Assembly (NCBI RefSeq): GCF_028858725.1
Contig: NC_084760.1
Span: 66,655,867-66,719,866, forward strand
Origin: Colius striatus
Taxonomy: Eukaryota; Chordata; Aves; Coliiformes; Coliidae
DNA: 64,000 nt
Direction: 5' to 3'
The translations under genes and the position numbers were made by a program. Shown in pieces: positions 63,713 through 64,000 of the stretch. Within the stretch, counting starts at the first letter, position 1. Every line of letters starts with the position of its first letter. The notes under the pieces are model-generated. The model was not told the DNA's origin, did no database searches, and saw only the letters and a list, made by a program, of their open reading frames with translations.

Positions 63713-64000
63713 GTGAGTTTAGCATGTGTGAAATTTCTATAAGAGACTGTGGCATTTTTGTCCCGTACAAAAACTTTCCTCACTCTTTTTATTATTTTGG
63801 TTAAATCTTTAAAGGGCCAGAAGAAACTTGTTAGTTTTTTTTTTTTTTCCTCCAAATTGTATTGGTTTTAAATTGGGCCTTGTGGAAAAGGAGATAAATT
63901 CATTTACAGGTAACTTTACAGAAGAAGATTAAGAAGATATGACACCAGAATTGCTTGCAAAATAGAAATGAAGAGCTATGTTTTCTCTTATATGGCTTGT
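63713..64000. other. Window end, no feature recognised
   Basis: AT-rich DNA with a T-run near 63835-63848. Nothing else can be supported. Confidence 0.5.

Noticed and set aside
55600..64000. Exons of PSMB1 on the minus strand
   Set aside because: No frame shows proteasome beta-subunit sequence. The window ends before that gene, if it is there.
1..64000. tRNA, rRNA, CRISPR array or bacterial-type operon
   Set aside because: Nothing of these kinds was seen; the sequence is vertebrate nuclear DNA.

Overview
The window looks like bird nuclear DNA. It holds many fragments of CR1 LINEs with the bird-type 3' end, one solo LTR of a family I recall from bird genomes, few other repeats, and one vertebrate gene with moderate introns. 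I cannot name the species. All gene and family names come from reading the translated sequence and from memory; no search was run.

Layout. (1) Positions 1-4,400 have no coding sequence I can support. CpG-rich blocks lie at about 550-920, 1,200-1,460 and 3,450-4,400. Between them are AT-richer stretches dense in E-box, SOX, POU, RBPJ and homeobox-like words. In other vertebrates the divergent neighbour of FAM120B is DLL1, so the left part may be the 5' regulatory flank of a DLL1 gene lying left of the window. The CpG island at 3,450-4,400 is the best candidate for the FAM120B promoter. (2) Positions 4,118-55,533 hold FAM120B on the plus strand, probably with a non-coding first exon. There are nine coding exons: 8338-9357, 12463-12643, 19221-19316, 25267-25439, 29445-29537, 46583-46789, 49894-50002, 51239-51352 and 55472-55533. 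Every junction is GT-AG and in phase, giving 684 codons plus TAA. (3) From 55,534 onward come the 3' UTR (a twin AATAAA lies at 59,611-59,626), a solo LTR, CR1 pieces and unassigned DNA. PSMB1, the expected next gene, is not reached.

The protein has an N-terminal XPG/FEN1-like nuclease fold that keeps all seven acidic positions of the FEN1 metal site by my reading. A conserved FAM120 middle region and a short Arg/Gln-rich tail follow. It lacks the long tandem-repeat segment I recall between these parts in human FAM120B.

The points most worth a second look are: an intact acidic site in a protein known as a coactivator; a pair of terminal inverted repeats about 1.2 kb apart in intron 2, flanked by TA; an in-phase candidate alternative last exon at 57,227-57,486; and a cluster of neural and Notch-type motifs at 1,500-1,950.
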